NCBI RefSeq assembly: GCF_000828055.2
Contig: NZ_CP010523.2
Location: 4,340,001 to 4,404,000 of the forward strand
Direction of reading: 5' to 3'
Origin: Klebsiella variicola
Lineage (GTDB): Bacteria; Pseudomonadota; Gammaproteobacteria; Enterobacterales; Enterobacteriaceae
DNA: 64,000 bases
The position numbers and the translations under genes were made by a program. Below, in pieces: positions 9,361 to 18,117 of the stretch (position 1 is its first letter; every line of letters begins with the position of its first letter). Under the pieces are notes generated by a model. That model searched no databases. It saw only the letters and a program-made list of their open reading frames with translations, and was not told where the DNA came from.

Positions 9361-10296
9361 TCAGCGCTTCGCGTTAAGCGCGGCGATGTCCTTCGGCGTG
9401 GTGCGGCAGCAGCCGCCAATCAGCTTCGCCCCGGCCGCCAGCCACTGCGGCAGATAATCCGCCAGGGTGGCGCAGGCTTCGCCATGATGGTGCCAGGTCT
9501 TGCTCACCGCATCATAATGTTCGCCGGAGTTAGGATAGACCACCAGCGGCAGGGCCGTCAGGCTGTGCAGATGCGCCAGCGCCGCGGGCGTATTTTCCAG
9601 GGCGATACAGTTGATGCCCACCGCCACCACCTGCGGGTTATCCGCCAGGGCAGCCGCCATAACCTCGCGTAGCGGCGTCCCATCGCTGAGATGTTCGGCG
9701 TCGCGCAGCGTGAAAGAGTACCAGGCGCGGGCACGGGGATAGTCCTGCAGCAGGGCCGTCAGCGCCTGGATCTCAGCAAATGACGGCAGGGTTTCACAGG
9801 CCAGCAGGTCGGCGCCCGCATCCAGAAGGGCTTCGACGCGCGGGCGGTGGAAATCCTGGAACTCTGCCGCGCTGCGCTGATAATCGCCGCGATACTCCGA
9901 GCCGTCGGCGAGAAACGCGCCATACGGCCCTACCGAACCGGCCACCAGCAGCGTGCCGGCCTGCGGGTTCTCGGCGAGGTACGCCTCGCGCGCTTTGCGC
10001 GCCAGTTCGACGCTTTTGCCGATCAGCGCCCGGGACTGCGCATCATCCAGCCCGCGCGCGGCAAAGCCCGCCGGGGTGGCCTGATAGCTGGCGGTGATCG
10101 CCACCTGCGCCCCGGCGCGAAAGTAGTCGAGATGCACATCGCGGATCAGCTGCGGGTTCTCCAGCAGCACTTTCGCCGACCACAGGCTGTCGGCCAGATC
10201 GCAGCCGCGGGCCTCCAGCTCGGTGGCCATGGCGCCGTCCAGCAGGACATAAGGCTGGGCGGCAAGCAGAGCAGTGAACGGGTTAGTCTGCGACAT
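9361..10296 (-). CDS. mmuM: homocysteine S-methyltransferase
   Basis: 311 residues. Zinc-dependent cytoplasmic enzyme that transfers a methyl group from S-methylmethionine (or S-adenosylmethionine) to homocysteine, giving methionine. Zinc ligands are seen as GINC (around residue 230) and the terminal GGCCRTTP with C296 and C297. The start overlaps the end of mmuP by 14 bp, so the two are co-transcribed under the MetJ-type operator upstream of mmuP. Length and sequence match E. coli MmuM. Confidence 0.96.
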   Translation of the reverse strand: MSQTNPFTALLAAQPYVLLDGAMATELEARGCDLADSLWSAKVLLENPQLIRDVHLDYFRAGAQVAITASYQATPAGFAARGLDDAQSRALIGKSVELARKAREAYLAENPQAGTLLVAGSVGPYGAFLADGSEYRGDYQRSAAEFQDFHRPRVEALLDAGADLLACETLPSFAEIQALTALLQDYPRARAWYSFTLRDAEHLSDGTPLREVMAAALADNPQVVAVGINCIALENTPAALAHLHSLTALPLVVYPNSGEHYDAVSKTWHHHGEACATLADYLPQWLAAGAKLIGGCCRTTPKDIAALNAKR

Positions 10297-11692
10297 GTTG
10301 GGACTCCTGAGTCATATTCCGTGAACGAGTGAGATACCAGGCACCATAGCACAGGGCCACAAAGGGGATCCCGCACCACAGCGCAATTCTCTGGCTCGGG
10401 TCAAAGGCGAGGCCCACGCAGGCCACCAGGCACAGCACAAACCCCAGAACGGGCACCACCGGATACCAGGGAGCGCGATACTGCAGATCGCTCAGCGCCT
10501 TACCCTGCTGCAGATGGCGGCGGCGGAACATAAAGTGCGAGGCGCAGATGCTCAACCACACCGCCACTACCGCAAAACCGGAGATCGCCGACAGCGCCAC
10601 AAACACCGTATCGGGCGCCACCACGCTGGAGAACAGCGCCAGCACGCCGCCCAGCATACTCACCGACAGCGCGGTCACCGGCACGCCCCGTTTATTGACT
10701 TTGGCAAAGCAGGCCGGCAGCGTCTTCTCGTTCGACAGCGACCACAGCATCCGCCCGGAAGCGTACAGGCCGGAGTTAGCCGCCGAGAGGATCGCCGTCA
10801 GGATCACAAAGTTGAAAATATCCGCCGCGTAAGGGATGCCCACCTTTTCAAACACCAGCACGAAGGGGCTTTTCTCCACCCCCGCCTGCTGCATTGGGAT
10901 CAGTGCCGCCAGCACGAACACGGTGCCGATAAAGAAAATAATCAGCCGGGCAATGGTGGTGCGGATGGCGACTGGAATAACCTTATGCGGGTTTTCCGTC
11001 TCTCCGGCGGCAATGCCGATAAGCTCCGTCCCGGAGAAGGCGAAGTTCACCGCCACCATGGTCATCAGGATCGGCAGGCCGCCGTGCGGGAACCAGCCTT
11101 CGGCGGTGATATTGTGCAGGCCCGGCGCCGGCGAGCCATCCTGCATCGGAATGATGCCGAAAATGGCCGCGCCGCCGAGAATAATAAACGCGATGATGGT
11201 GATCACTTTCACCAGCGAGAACCAGAACTCGCCTTCCGCGAAGAAGCGCGTCGAAATGATATTAAGGCCGAAGATCACCGCGCAGAACACCACGCACCAG
11301 ATCCAGACCGGAACCTGCGGGAACCAGTACTGCATGCAGAAACCCGCCGCGGTGAAGCTCGACCCCAGCGCCACCGTCCACGTTAGCCAGTAGAGCCACG
11401 CCACGGTATAGCCCGTCGCCGGGCCAAGATAGCGCGCCGCGTAAACGTGGAAGGCGCCGGTCTCCGGCATCGCCACCGACAATTCACCGAGGCACTGCAT
11501 CACCAGCCAGACCACCAGGGCGCCAATCAGATACGCCAGCAGCGTCCCGGCCGCGCCGGTGGTGGAGATGATATAGCCGGTATTAAAAAATAAGCCGGTG
11601 CCAATCACGCCGCCGAGCGACAGCATGATCAGATGGCGCGTTTTCATGGTGCGCTTCAGTTGCCCACCTTGTTGTTGTGTTGTGCTTTGCAT
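10283..11692 (-). CDS. mmuP: S-methylmethionine permease
   Basis: 469 residues, 12-helix APC-superfamily permease nearly identical to what I recall of E. coli MmuP. The first-helix motif [15 protein letters not shown] (residues ~26-40) is the substrate-binding unwound helix of amino-acid permeases. It imports plant-derived S-methylmethionine for MmuM. A GTGAGAAA stretch precedes the ATG. It is divergent from eat, with tandem met boxes in the spacer. Confidence 0.96.
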   Translation of the reverse strand: MQSTTQQQGGQLKRTMKTRHLIMLSLGGVIGTGLFFNTGYIISTTGAAGTLLAYLIGALVVWLVMQCLGELSVAMPETGAFHVYAARYLGPATGYTVAWLYWLTWTVALGSSFTAAGFCMQYWFPQVPVWIWCVVFCAVIFGLNIISTRFFAEGEFWFSLVKVITIIAFIILGGAAIFGIIPMQDGSPAPGLHNITAEGWFPHGGLPILMTMVAVNFAFSGTELIGIAAGETENPHKVIPVAIRTTIARLIIFFIGTVFVLAALIPMQQAGVEKSPFVLVFEKVGIPYAADIFNFVILTAILSAANSGLYASGRMLWSLSNEKTLPACFAKVNKRGVPVTALSVSMLGGVLALFSSVVAPDTVFVALSAISGFAVVAVWLSICASHFMFRRRHLQQGKALSDLQYRAPWYPVVPVLGFVLCLVACVGLAFDPSQRIALWCGIPFVALCYGAWYLTRSRNMTQESQHVAD

Positions 11693-11729
11693 TTTATTTT
11701 CTCACGCCAGCCCGCTTGCCCGGGTCATG

Positions 11730-11761
11730 ATGCGTATAAACGTATAGACATCTAAACATCC
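11730..11761 (-). promoter_or_regulatory. MetJ operator (tandem met boxes) upstream of mmuP
   Basis: Four contiguous 8-mers, ATGCGTAT, AAACGTAT, AGACATCT and AAACATCC, match the met box AGACGTCT at 5, 6, 7 and 5 of 8 positions. Tandem 8-bp repeats are the known MetJ binding arrangement. Located 38 bp upstream of mmuP, this predicts repression by MetJ-SAM when methionine is plentiful. Confidence 0.8.
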
Positions 11762-11965
11762 AAAAGAAGAAGTGTTATACCGTGCTGCCGCGGAAAAAGC
11801 AAAGCCGCTGCACCAGGGCACGCGCCGACAGCGTGCAGCCTGCCCCATTTTTGCGCAGCGCCAGCGGGCGCGCCACGCGCTGACGCCTCATCGCGACGGA
11901 CCACGTTCTGGCACTCTCTTTGCAGCCTGTCGTTCAGAACCTTTCTATCTGGCGAGGCAACACGT

Positions 11966-13345
11966 ATGACAGAGCAAACCACCACCTTAAAAAGAACGCT
12001 CGGCAGTTTTCGTTTATGGGGGATCGCCGTCGGACTGGTGATATCCGGGGAGTACTTCGGCTGGAGCTACGGCTGGTCGCAGGCGGGCACGATGGGGTTT
12101 ATGGTCGTCGCCCTGGCGGTCGCCGCGATGTACTGCGCCTTTATTTTCAGCTTTACCGAGCTGACCACCGCCATCCCGCACGCTGGCGGCCCTTTCGCCT
12201 ATGCCTACCGCGCCTTCGGGCCCACCGGCGGCTTTATCGCCGGTTTTGCCACCCTGATTGAATTCGTCTTCGCCCCGCCGGCCATCGCCATGGCCATCGG
12301 CGCCTACCTCAACGTGCAGTTTCCGGCGCTGGATCCGAAATGGGTCGCCTGCGGCGCTTACGTGATCTTTATGACGCTCAATATTCTCGGCGTCGGCATT
12401 GCCGCCACCTTCGAGCTGATCGTCACCCTGCTGGCCATCTTCGAGCTGCTGGTGTTCATGGGCGTGGTCGCGCCCGGCTTCTCCTGGAGCCACTTCACCA
12501 CTAACGGCTGGGCGGGCGCGGAAAGCTTCAGCGGCCTGGCGCTGCCGGGGATGTTCGCCGCCATTCCGTTCGCCATCTGGTTCTTCCTCGCCATTGAGGG
12601 GGCCTCCATGGCGGCCGAAGAGGCCAAAGATCCGCAGCGCACCATTCCGCGCGCCCTGGGCGGCGGCATTCTGACGCTGACGGTGCTGGCGATCGGCGTG
12701 ATGGTCTTCGCCGGCGGCGTCGGCGACTGGCGCGCGCTGTCCAATATTAACGATCCGCTGCCCCAGGCGATGAAGACGGTGGTGGGCAATGGCAGCGGCT
12801 GGCTGCATATGCTGGTGTGGCTGGGGCTGTTTGGCCTCGTCGCCTCCTTCCACGGCATCATTATGGGCTATTCGCGGCAGATCTACTCCCTCGCCCGCGC
12901 CGGCTATCTGCCCGCCGGGCTGGCGACCCTCAACCGCCGCACCCGCACCCCACATCTGGCGATCCTCGCCGGCGGGGTGGTCGGTATCGCCGCGATCTTC
13001 TCCGACTCGCTGATCACCATCAGCGGCATGCCGCTGACCGCCTGTATCGTCACTATGTCGGTATTTGGGGCTATTGTTATGTATATCACTTCCATGGCGG
13101 CGCTGTTCAAACTGCGCCGTAGCGAGCCGAAGCTGATCCGCCCATTCCGCGCCCCGCTCTACCCGCTGGCGCCGGCCTTTGCCCTCGGCATGGCGGTGCT
13201 CTGCCTGGTGGCGATGGTCTGGTATAACCTGCTGCTGGCGCTGATTTTCGCGGCGATGATGCTCGGCGGCTACCTGTGGTTCCGCAAAACCGCAGCGGCC
13301 CGTGAACGGGCGCCAGTGGATCCTCAACTGCGCACGGTCTCCTGA
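11966..13345 (+). CDS. eat: ethanolamine permease
   Basis: 459 residues, APC-superfamily transporter with about 12 membrane helices. The N-terminal RLWGIAVGLVISGEYFGWSY segment is typical of the ethanolamine permease (Eat) family, with GEYFGW replacing the GTG of other amino-acid permeases. It brings ethanolamine across the inner membrane for EutBC, whose genes follow after a 9-bp gap containing GGAGG. A GCGAGG lies 9 bp before the ATG. The absence of a eut shell operon nearby suggests simple cytosolic nitrogen scavenging. Confidence is raised by the linkage to eutBC. Confidence 0.93.
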   Translation: MTEQTTTLKRTLGSFRLWGIAVGLVISGEYFGWSYGWSQAGTMGFMVVALAVAAMYCAFIFSFTELTTAIPHAGGPFAYAYRAFGPTGGFIAGFATLIEFVFAPPAIAMAIGAYLNVQFPALDPKWVACGAYVIFMTLNILGVGIAATFELIVTLLAIFELLVFMGVVAPGFSWSHFTTNGWAGAESFSGLALPGMFAAIPFAIWFFLAIEGASMAAEEAKDPQRTIPRALGGGILTLTVLAIGVMVFAGGVGDWRALSNINDPLPQAMKTVVGNGSGWLHMLVWLGLFGLVASFHGIIMGYSRQIYSLARAGYLPAGLATLNRRTRTPHLAILAGGVVGIAAIFSDSLITISGMPLTACIVTMSVFGAIVMYITSMAALFKLRRSEPKLIRPFRAPLYPLAPAFALGMAVLCLVAMVWYNLLLALIFAAMMLGGYLWFRKTAAARERAPVDPQLRTVS

Positions 13346-13354
13346 GGAGGCGGC

Positions 13355-14743
13355 ATGTATAAAACCACGCTATCGGGCCAGGTATGGCGCTTTGATAGTC
13401 TGAAAACGTTGATGGCGAAAGCGTCGCCAGCCCGCTCCGGCGACGCCCTCGCAGGGGTTATCGCCACCTCAGCCGAAGAGCGGATGGCGGCGAAAATGGC
13501 CCTCGCCGAGGTGCCGCTGACCGACATTCTCGACAACCCGCTTATCCCTTACGAGCAGGACGAAGTGACTCGCCTGATCCTCGACACCCATGATGCGCAG
13601 GGCTTTGCCGACCTGCGCCATCTGACGGTCGGCGATTTTCGCGACTGGCTGCTGGATGATGCTACCGATACCGCCACGCTGCAGCGGGTCGCCCGCGCCA
13701 TCACCCCGGAGATGGCGGCGGCGGTCAGTAAGCTGATGCGCAATCAGGATCTGATCCTTGCCGCCAGCAAATGCCAGGTGGTGACGCGCTTTCGCAACAC
13801 CATCGGCCTGCCCGGCCACCTCAGCGTACGCCTGCAGCCCAACCATCCTACCGACGACCTGAAAGGCATCGCCGCCAGTATGCTCGACGGGCTGCTGTAC
13901 GGCGCCGGGGACGCGGTGATCGGCATCAACCCGGCCAGCGACAGCTTACCGGTGCTGGCGCAGCTGAACGTCATGCTGGACGATATTATTCAGCGCTTCG
14001 CCATTCCCACCCAGTCCTGCATTCTGACCCATGTCACCAATACGCTGCAGCTGATTGAGCGCGGCGCGCCGGTGGATCTGGTGTTTCAGTCGGTGGCGGG
14101 AACCGAAGCGGCCAACAGCGGCTTCGGCATCAATCTTGCCATGCTGCAGGAGGCCCGCGAGGCGGCCCTCAGCCTCAGGCGCGGTACCCTCGGCAACAAT
14201 GTGATGTATTTTGAGACCGGCCAGGGAAGCTGCCTGTCGGCCAACGCCCACCACGGCGTCGATCAGCAAACCTGTGAGGCGCGGGCCTACGCCGTCGCCC
14301 GTCACTTTGAACCGCTACTGGTCAATACCGTGGTCGGCTTTATCGGTCCGGAGTATCTCTATGACGGCAAGCAGATTATTCGCGCCGGGCTGGAGGATCA
14401 TTTCTGCGGCAAGCTGATGGGCCTGCCGATCGGCTGCGACGTCTGCTATACCAACCACGCGGAAGCGGATCAGGATGATATGGACACCCTGCTGACCCTG
14501 CTGTGCACCGCCGGGCTCACCTTCCTGATCGGTGTGCCCGGAGCGGACGATATCATGCTCAATTACCAGAGCACCTCGTTCCATGACGCGCTGTACGCCC
14601 GTCGCCTGCTGGGCTTAAAACATGCCCCGGAGTTCGCCGACTGGCTGGCGAAGATGCAGATTATCGATCCGCACGGCACGCTGCGGCTCACCGACGCCCG
14701 CCATCCGCTGCTGTCCGTCCTGCCGCAAGGAGCCTCCGTATGA
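13355..14743 (+). CDS. eutB: ethanolamine ammonia-lyase large subunit
   Basis: 462 residues. TIM-barrel subunit of the adenosylcobalamin-dependent lyase that converts ethanolamine to acetaldehyde and ammonia. Recognisable blocks include NTIGLPGHLSVRLQPNHPTD, the FQSVAGTEAANSGFG segment and the YFETGQGSCLSANAHHG loop. GGAGG immediately upstream gives a strong start, and the stop overlaps eutC by 4 bp, fitting a coupled alpha/beta complex. The reactivase EutA and adenosyltransferase EutT are not encoded here and would have to come from elsewhere. Confidence 0.96.
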   Translation: MYKTTLSGQVWRFDSLKTLMAKASPARSGDALAGVIATSAEERMAAKMALAEVPLTDILDNPLIPYEQDEVTRLILDTHDAQGFADLRHLTVGDFRDWLLDDATDTATLQRVARAITPEMAAAVSKLMRNQDLILAASKCQVVTRFRNTIGLPGHLSVRLQPNHPTDDLKGIAASMLDGLLYGAGDAVIGINPASDSLPVLAQLNVMLDDIIQRFAIPTQSCILTHVTNTLQLIERGAPVDLVFQSVAGTEAANSGFGINLAMLQEAREAALSLRRGTLGNNVMYFETGQGSCLSANAHHGVDQQTCEARAYAVARHFEPLLVNTVVGFIGPEYLYDGKQIIRAGLEDHFCGKLMGLPIGCDVCYTNHAEADQDDMDTLLTLLCTAGLTFLIGVPGADDIMLNYQSTSFHDALYARRLLGLKHAPEFADWLAKMQIIDPHGTLRLTDARHPLLSVLPQGASV

Positions 14744-15516
14744 ATCGTCCCGATGCCTGGAACCCGCTGCGTGAATTTACCGATGCGCGGATCGCCCTGG
14801 GCCGCAGCGGCGCCAGCCTGCCGACCCGCGAAGTCCTCAACTTTGGTCTGGCCCACGCCAGAGCGCGGGATGCCATTCATCAGCCGTTCGCCAGCCAGCA
14901 GCTGGTGGCGCCGCTGGCGGCGCTCGGCCTCGACGCCCTGACGGTGCGCAGCGCCGCGCCGGACCGTCACACCTATCTTCGGCGTCCGGATCTCGGGCGG
15001 CAGCTCGCCGACGAAAGCCGCGCCGACCTCGCCGCCAGCGGCGTCCGCCCCGCCGATCTGCTGCTGGTGATCGGCGATGGCCTCTCTTCCTGGGCGGTAG
15101 AGCGCCAGGCGGTGCCATTGATCCGCGCCCTGCTGCCCTATCTGCAAACGCTGGGTATCGGCCTGGCGCCGGTAGTGCTGGCGCATCAGTCGCGGGTGGC
15201 GCTGGGGGATGATATTGGCGAAACCCTGAAAGCCCGCGCGGTGGCGATCCTGATTGGCGAACGACCGGGTCTCTCCTCGCCGGACAGCCTCGGCGTCTAC
15301 CTCACCTGGCAGCCCCATCGTCAGCGTCTGGAATCTGAGCGCAACTGTATCTCCAATATTCGTCCGGAGGGATTAAGCCATGACGCCGCCGCCTTTAAAC
15401 TGGCCTGGCTGCTGGAACAGGCTTTTTTACGCCGCGTCACCGGCGTGCAGTTAAAAGATGAAAGTGATAATCCGGCGCTGCATGGAAAAATAAAACCGTT
15501 GACCCCTTTAAAATAA
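14740..15516 (+). CDS. eutC: ethanolamine ammonia-lyase small subunit
   Basis: 258 residues, shorter than the ~295-residue EutC of the E. coli/Salmonella microcompartment operon. It binds cobalamin together with EutB. The core begins almost at once (REFTDARIALGRSGASLPT), so the N-terminal helix and linker that target Salmonella EutC to microcompartments are missing. Conserved core blocks such as RADLLLVIGDGLS-like (PADLLLVIGDGLSS) and SERNCISNIRPEGL are intact. It overlaps eutB by 4 bp and ends the eat-eutBC operon, with a 13-bp hairpin downstream. Confidence 0.94.
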   Translation: MNRPDAWNPLREFTDARIALGRSGASLPTREVLNFGLAHARARDAIHQPFASQQLVAPLAALGLDALTVRSAAPDRHTYLRRPDLGRQLADESRADLAASGVRPADLLLVIGDGLSSWAVERQAVPLIRALLPYLQTLGIGLAPVVLAHQSRVALGDDIGETLKARAVAILIGERPGLSSPDSLGVYLTWQPHRQRLESERNCISNIRPEGLSHDAAAFKLAWLLEQAFLRRVTGVQLKDESDNPALHGKIKPLTPLK

Positions 15517-15555
15517 TAAGTCACACCAGCAGCAGAATAAATTTTAATACTACCG

Positions 15556-15584
15556 GCGCACCTGAATATTATATTCGGGTGCGC
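15556..15584. terminator. hairpin downstream of eutC
   Basis: A 13-bp stem (GCGCACC, then GAATA, pairing with TATTC and GGTGCGC, with one G-T wobble) closes on a TTA loop, 40 bp past the eutC stop. No strong T-run follows, so it may be a terminator or a 3'-end stabiliser. Confidence 0.6.
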
Positions 15585-15593
15585 GCTGAAATT

Positions 15594-15691
15594 GCCCGAT
15601 GGCGCTTCGCTTGCGCGGGCCTGCGCAAACCGTTCAACCGGTTTATATGGTGGATTTTTCAGGCCGGGTAAGGCGCCAGTCGCCCCCCGGC
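15594..15691. repeat. two REP-type hairpins
   Basis: 15594-15620 (GCCCG ... CGGGC around GGCGCTTCGCTTGCGC) and 15663-15691 (GCCGGG ... CCGGC around AAGGCGCCAGTCGCC). They belong to the repeat-rich 545-bp gap between eutC and the LIV-type operon. Confidence 0.65.
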
Positions 15692-15814
15692 AAAATGCGT
15701 TCACCGTACCAAAAACCGTGTTGTCATCAGCCTTATGCCTCTCCCAGCAGGTAATAAGAATATTGCATGAGTAAAAACGAAACGGACGTTGTAAGGTAAA
15801 TCAGCGCATTAAAA

Positions 15815-15939
15815 ATACCCGTCATACTTCAAGTTGCATGTGCGTTGGCTGCGTTCTCTCCCCCCAGTCACTGACTTCGGTAAGCGCCTGGGGACTCGCT
15901 CACTTGCCGCCTTCATGCGACTCGAATTATTTAGGGTAT
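15815..15939. repeat. ERIC element
   Basis: 125 bp with the ends ATACCCGTCATACTTCAAG and CTCGAATTATTTAGGGTAT and the central CAGTCACTGACTTCGGTAAGC core of enterobacterial repetitive intergenic consensus sequences. It is an almost complete palindrome. It lies 123 bp upstream of the LIV-type binding-protein gene and could be part of that operon's leader RNA. The rest of 15940-16061 is AT-rich and probably holds the promoter. Confidence 0.92.
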
Positions 15940-16061
15940 ATATCTCGTTATCTATTCAACATAACAGCCAATAATTCGCCGGACACGCTGGCGAATTATT
16001 CCTCAATGTTATGCAGTCATTGATGGTTAAAGATAAATAATCGACCGACGGAGAAATACCA

Positions 16062-17198
16062 ATGAAATCGTTTTCCGGGAAAGCGTCTTTAATGGCCACG
16101 CTGGTTGCCGCGCTGGTCGGCGCCAGCAGCGCGCAGGCAGCGGAAATTAAAATCGGGGTGGTATTACCCCTGAGCGGCGCCCTCAGCGGCTATGGCCAGC
16201 CGTCGCAGAAAGGGCTGGACATTATTCAGGCCATCACCCCGACGTTAAAAAATGGCGATACCATCAAGCTTATCGTTATCGATGATAAAAGCGACAAAGT
16301 CGAAGCGGCTAACGCCATGCAGCGCCTGGTCTCCAGCGATAAAGTGGATGCCGTGATCGGGGAAGTCACCTCCTCCAACACCCTGGCGATGACCAAGATC
16401 GCCGACGACAGCAAAACGCCGCTGGTCTCCTCCACCGCCACCAACGACCGCGTCACCCGTAACCATCCGTACGTCAGCCGGGTCTGTTTCTCGGACAGCT
16501 TCCAGGGGGTGGTCGGGGCCAATCTGGCCTCCCGCGATCTGAAAGCCAAAACCGCCGCCATCGTGTTTGACAGCAGCAACGACTACTCCGTCGGCCTGGC
16601 GAAAGCGTTCCGCACCCAGTTCCTGAAAAACGGCGGCACCATTCCCATCGAGGTACAGGCCCCGGGCGGCAGCAAGGACTTTAAAGCCCAGCTGGCGAGC
16701 GTCAAGGCGAAGAATGTCGACATGATTTACATGCCGATCTACTACACCGAAGGGGCGCTGATTGCCGTGCAGTCTAAACAACTGGGGCTCAACAAACCGG
16801 TGGTGGGCGGCGACGGTCTGGCCGCGGATCAGGTCTTCTTCGATGTCGGTAAAGACGCGGTCAACGGCTATATGACCACCGATTATTACTCGCCGAACGC
16901 CAAAGAGCAGACCCCGGCCGGGGAAACCTTCATCAAAGCCTGGGAAGCCAAATACCAGCAGCCGACCCATACCTGGGGCGCAATGGCGGCGGACGCCTAT
17001 AACGTCATCGTCAACGCCATGAACCAGTGCAGCGATCCCCACGATCGGGTCTGCGTGAATGAAAAAATCCGCGCCACCAAAGATTTCCAGGGCGTGACCG
17101 GCACGCTGACGTTACAGAACGGCGATGCCATTCGCAGCGCGGTCATCAACGAAGTGAAAGATGGCAAGCTGGCGTTTCGTACCGTGGTTAACCCTTAA
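16062..17198 (+). CDS. LIV-type ABC transporter substrate-binding protein
   Basis: 378 residues. Periplasmic binding protein of the hydrophobic amino-acid (HAAT/LivK) family. The signal peptide ends at SSAQA-AEIKIG (residue ~27), followed by the typical IGVVLPLSGALSGYG opening and the VDAVIGEVTSSNT and PLVSSTAT blocks of type I binding proteins. GGAG precedes the ATG. First of five genes that form a complete importer. Such systems take up branched-chain amino acids but also urea or other small amides; the ligand cannot be told from sequence. This is not the canonical liv locus by neighbourhood. Confidence 0.88.
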   Translation: MKSFSGKASLMATLVAALVGASSAQAAEIKIGVVLPLSGALSGYGQPSQKGLDIIQAITPTLKNGDTIKLIVIDDKSDKVEAANAMQRLVSSDKVDAVIGEVTSSNTLAMTKIADDSKTPLVSSTATNDRVTRNHPYVSRVCFSDSFQGVVGANLASRDLKAKTAAIVFDSSNDYSVGLAKAFRTQFLKNGGTIPIEVQAPGGSKDFKAQLASVKAKNVDMIYMPIYYTEGALIAVQSKQLGLNKPVVGGDGLAADQVFFDVGKDAVNGYMTTDYYSPNAKEQTPAGETFIKAWEAKYQQPTHTWGAMAADAYNVIVNAMNQCSDPHDRVCVNEKIRATKDFQGVTGTLTLQNGDAIRSAVINEVKDGKLAFRTVVNP

Positions 17199-17217
17199 GT
17201 TGTGACGAGGCTACAAA

Positions 17218-18117
17218 ATGGACGGCGCCATTTTTCTCCAGCAAGTGGTCAATGGAATGAGTCTTGGGGGCATGTACGCCCTGATTGCCATCGGTTATAC
17301 GATGGTTTATGGCGTGCTACGGCTGATCAACTTCGCCCATGCGGACGTGATGATGGTCGGCGCGTTTAGTACGCTTTTTTTATTTTCTTCAGTTGGGCTA
17401 CCCTTCGGGGTAGCCGTTTTCCTGACCCTCGGGCTGTGCGGCCTGTTTGGTATGCTGATTGACCGGGTCGCCTATCGTCCGCTGCGTCAGGCCTCGAAAA
17501 TCTCCATGCTGATCACCGCCATCGGCGTCAGCTTCTTCCTCGAAAACCTGTTTAACGTGCTGTTCGGCGGCAGCTCACGCTTCTTCTCCGCCCCTGACTT
17601 TTTCAACCAGACCCGCGCCTTCGGCAGCGTCATCATTACCAACGTGGCGTGGATTGTGCCGCTGATCACCGTCCTGCTGCTGCTGGCGATCCTCTGGCTG
17701 CTGTACCGCACCCGTTATGGGATGGCGATCCGCGCGGTGGCCTTTGACGTCAACACCGTGCGCCTGATGGGCATTGACGCCAACCGGATCATCTCCCTGG
17801 TCTTCGCCCTCGGCAGTAGTCTCGCGGCCCTCGGCGGCGTGTTCTACTCCATCAGCTACCCCACTATCGATCCCCTGATGGGCGTGCTTATCGGCCTGAA
17901 GGCCTTCGCCGCCGCCGTGCTGGGCGGGATCGGCAGCGTCACCGGCGCGGTGCTGGGCGGCTTTATCCTCGGTTTTACCGAAGTGGTCGCCGTGGCGATC
18001 TTCCCCGAACTGGGCGGCTATAAAGACGCTTTCGCCTTCCTGTTCTTGATTCTGGTCCTCTTGTTCCGCCCGGTCGGCATTATGGGCGACGAACGTCTGG
18101 AAAGGAGCCGTTTCTGA
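17218..18117 (+). CDS. LIV-type ABC transporter permease (LivH-like)
   Basis: 299 residues, about eight membrane helices. LivH-family inner-membrane permease: the N-terminal LQQVVNGMSLGGMYALIAIGYTMVYGVLRLINFAHAD region (residues ~6-42) is diagnostic. Pairs with the LivM-like protein encoded next, whose ATG at 18117 overlaps the stop codon (TGATG). Near codons 60-66 there is a perfect UUCG-capped hairpin within the coding sequence and an unusually AT-rich stretch with rare codons. Confidence 0.9.
   Translation: MDGAIFLQQVVNGMSLGGMYALIAIGYTMVYGVLRLINFAHADVMMVGAFSTLFLFSSVGLPFGVAVFLTLGLCGLFGMLIDRVAYRPLRQASKISMLITAIGVSFFLENLFNVLFGGSSRFFSAPDFFNQTRAFGSVIITNVAWIVPLITVLLLLAILWLLYRTRYGMAIRAVAFDVNTVRLMGIDANRIISLVFALGSSLAALGGVFYSISYPTIDPLMGVLIGLKAFAAAVLGGIGSVTGAVLGGFILGFTEVVAVAIFPELGGYKDAFAFLFLILVLLFRPVGIMGDERLERSRF
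17396..17415 (+). other. perfect UUCG-capped hairpin inside the LivH-like gene
   Basis: GGCTACCC, TTCG, GGGTAGCC: an 8-bp perfect stem closed by a C(UUCG)G tetraloop. It lies inside the coding sequence and is preceded by a T-rich stretch and rare codons (TTA, TCA, CTA). Confidence 0.6.

Noticed and set aside
12014..13327. 437-codon minus-strand open frame
   Set aside because: Antisense to eat, low-complexity charged sequence, no start signal or family resemblance.
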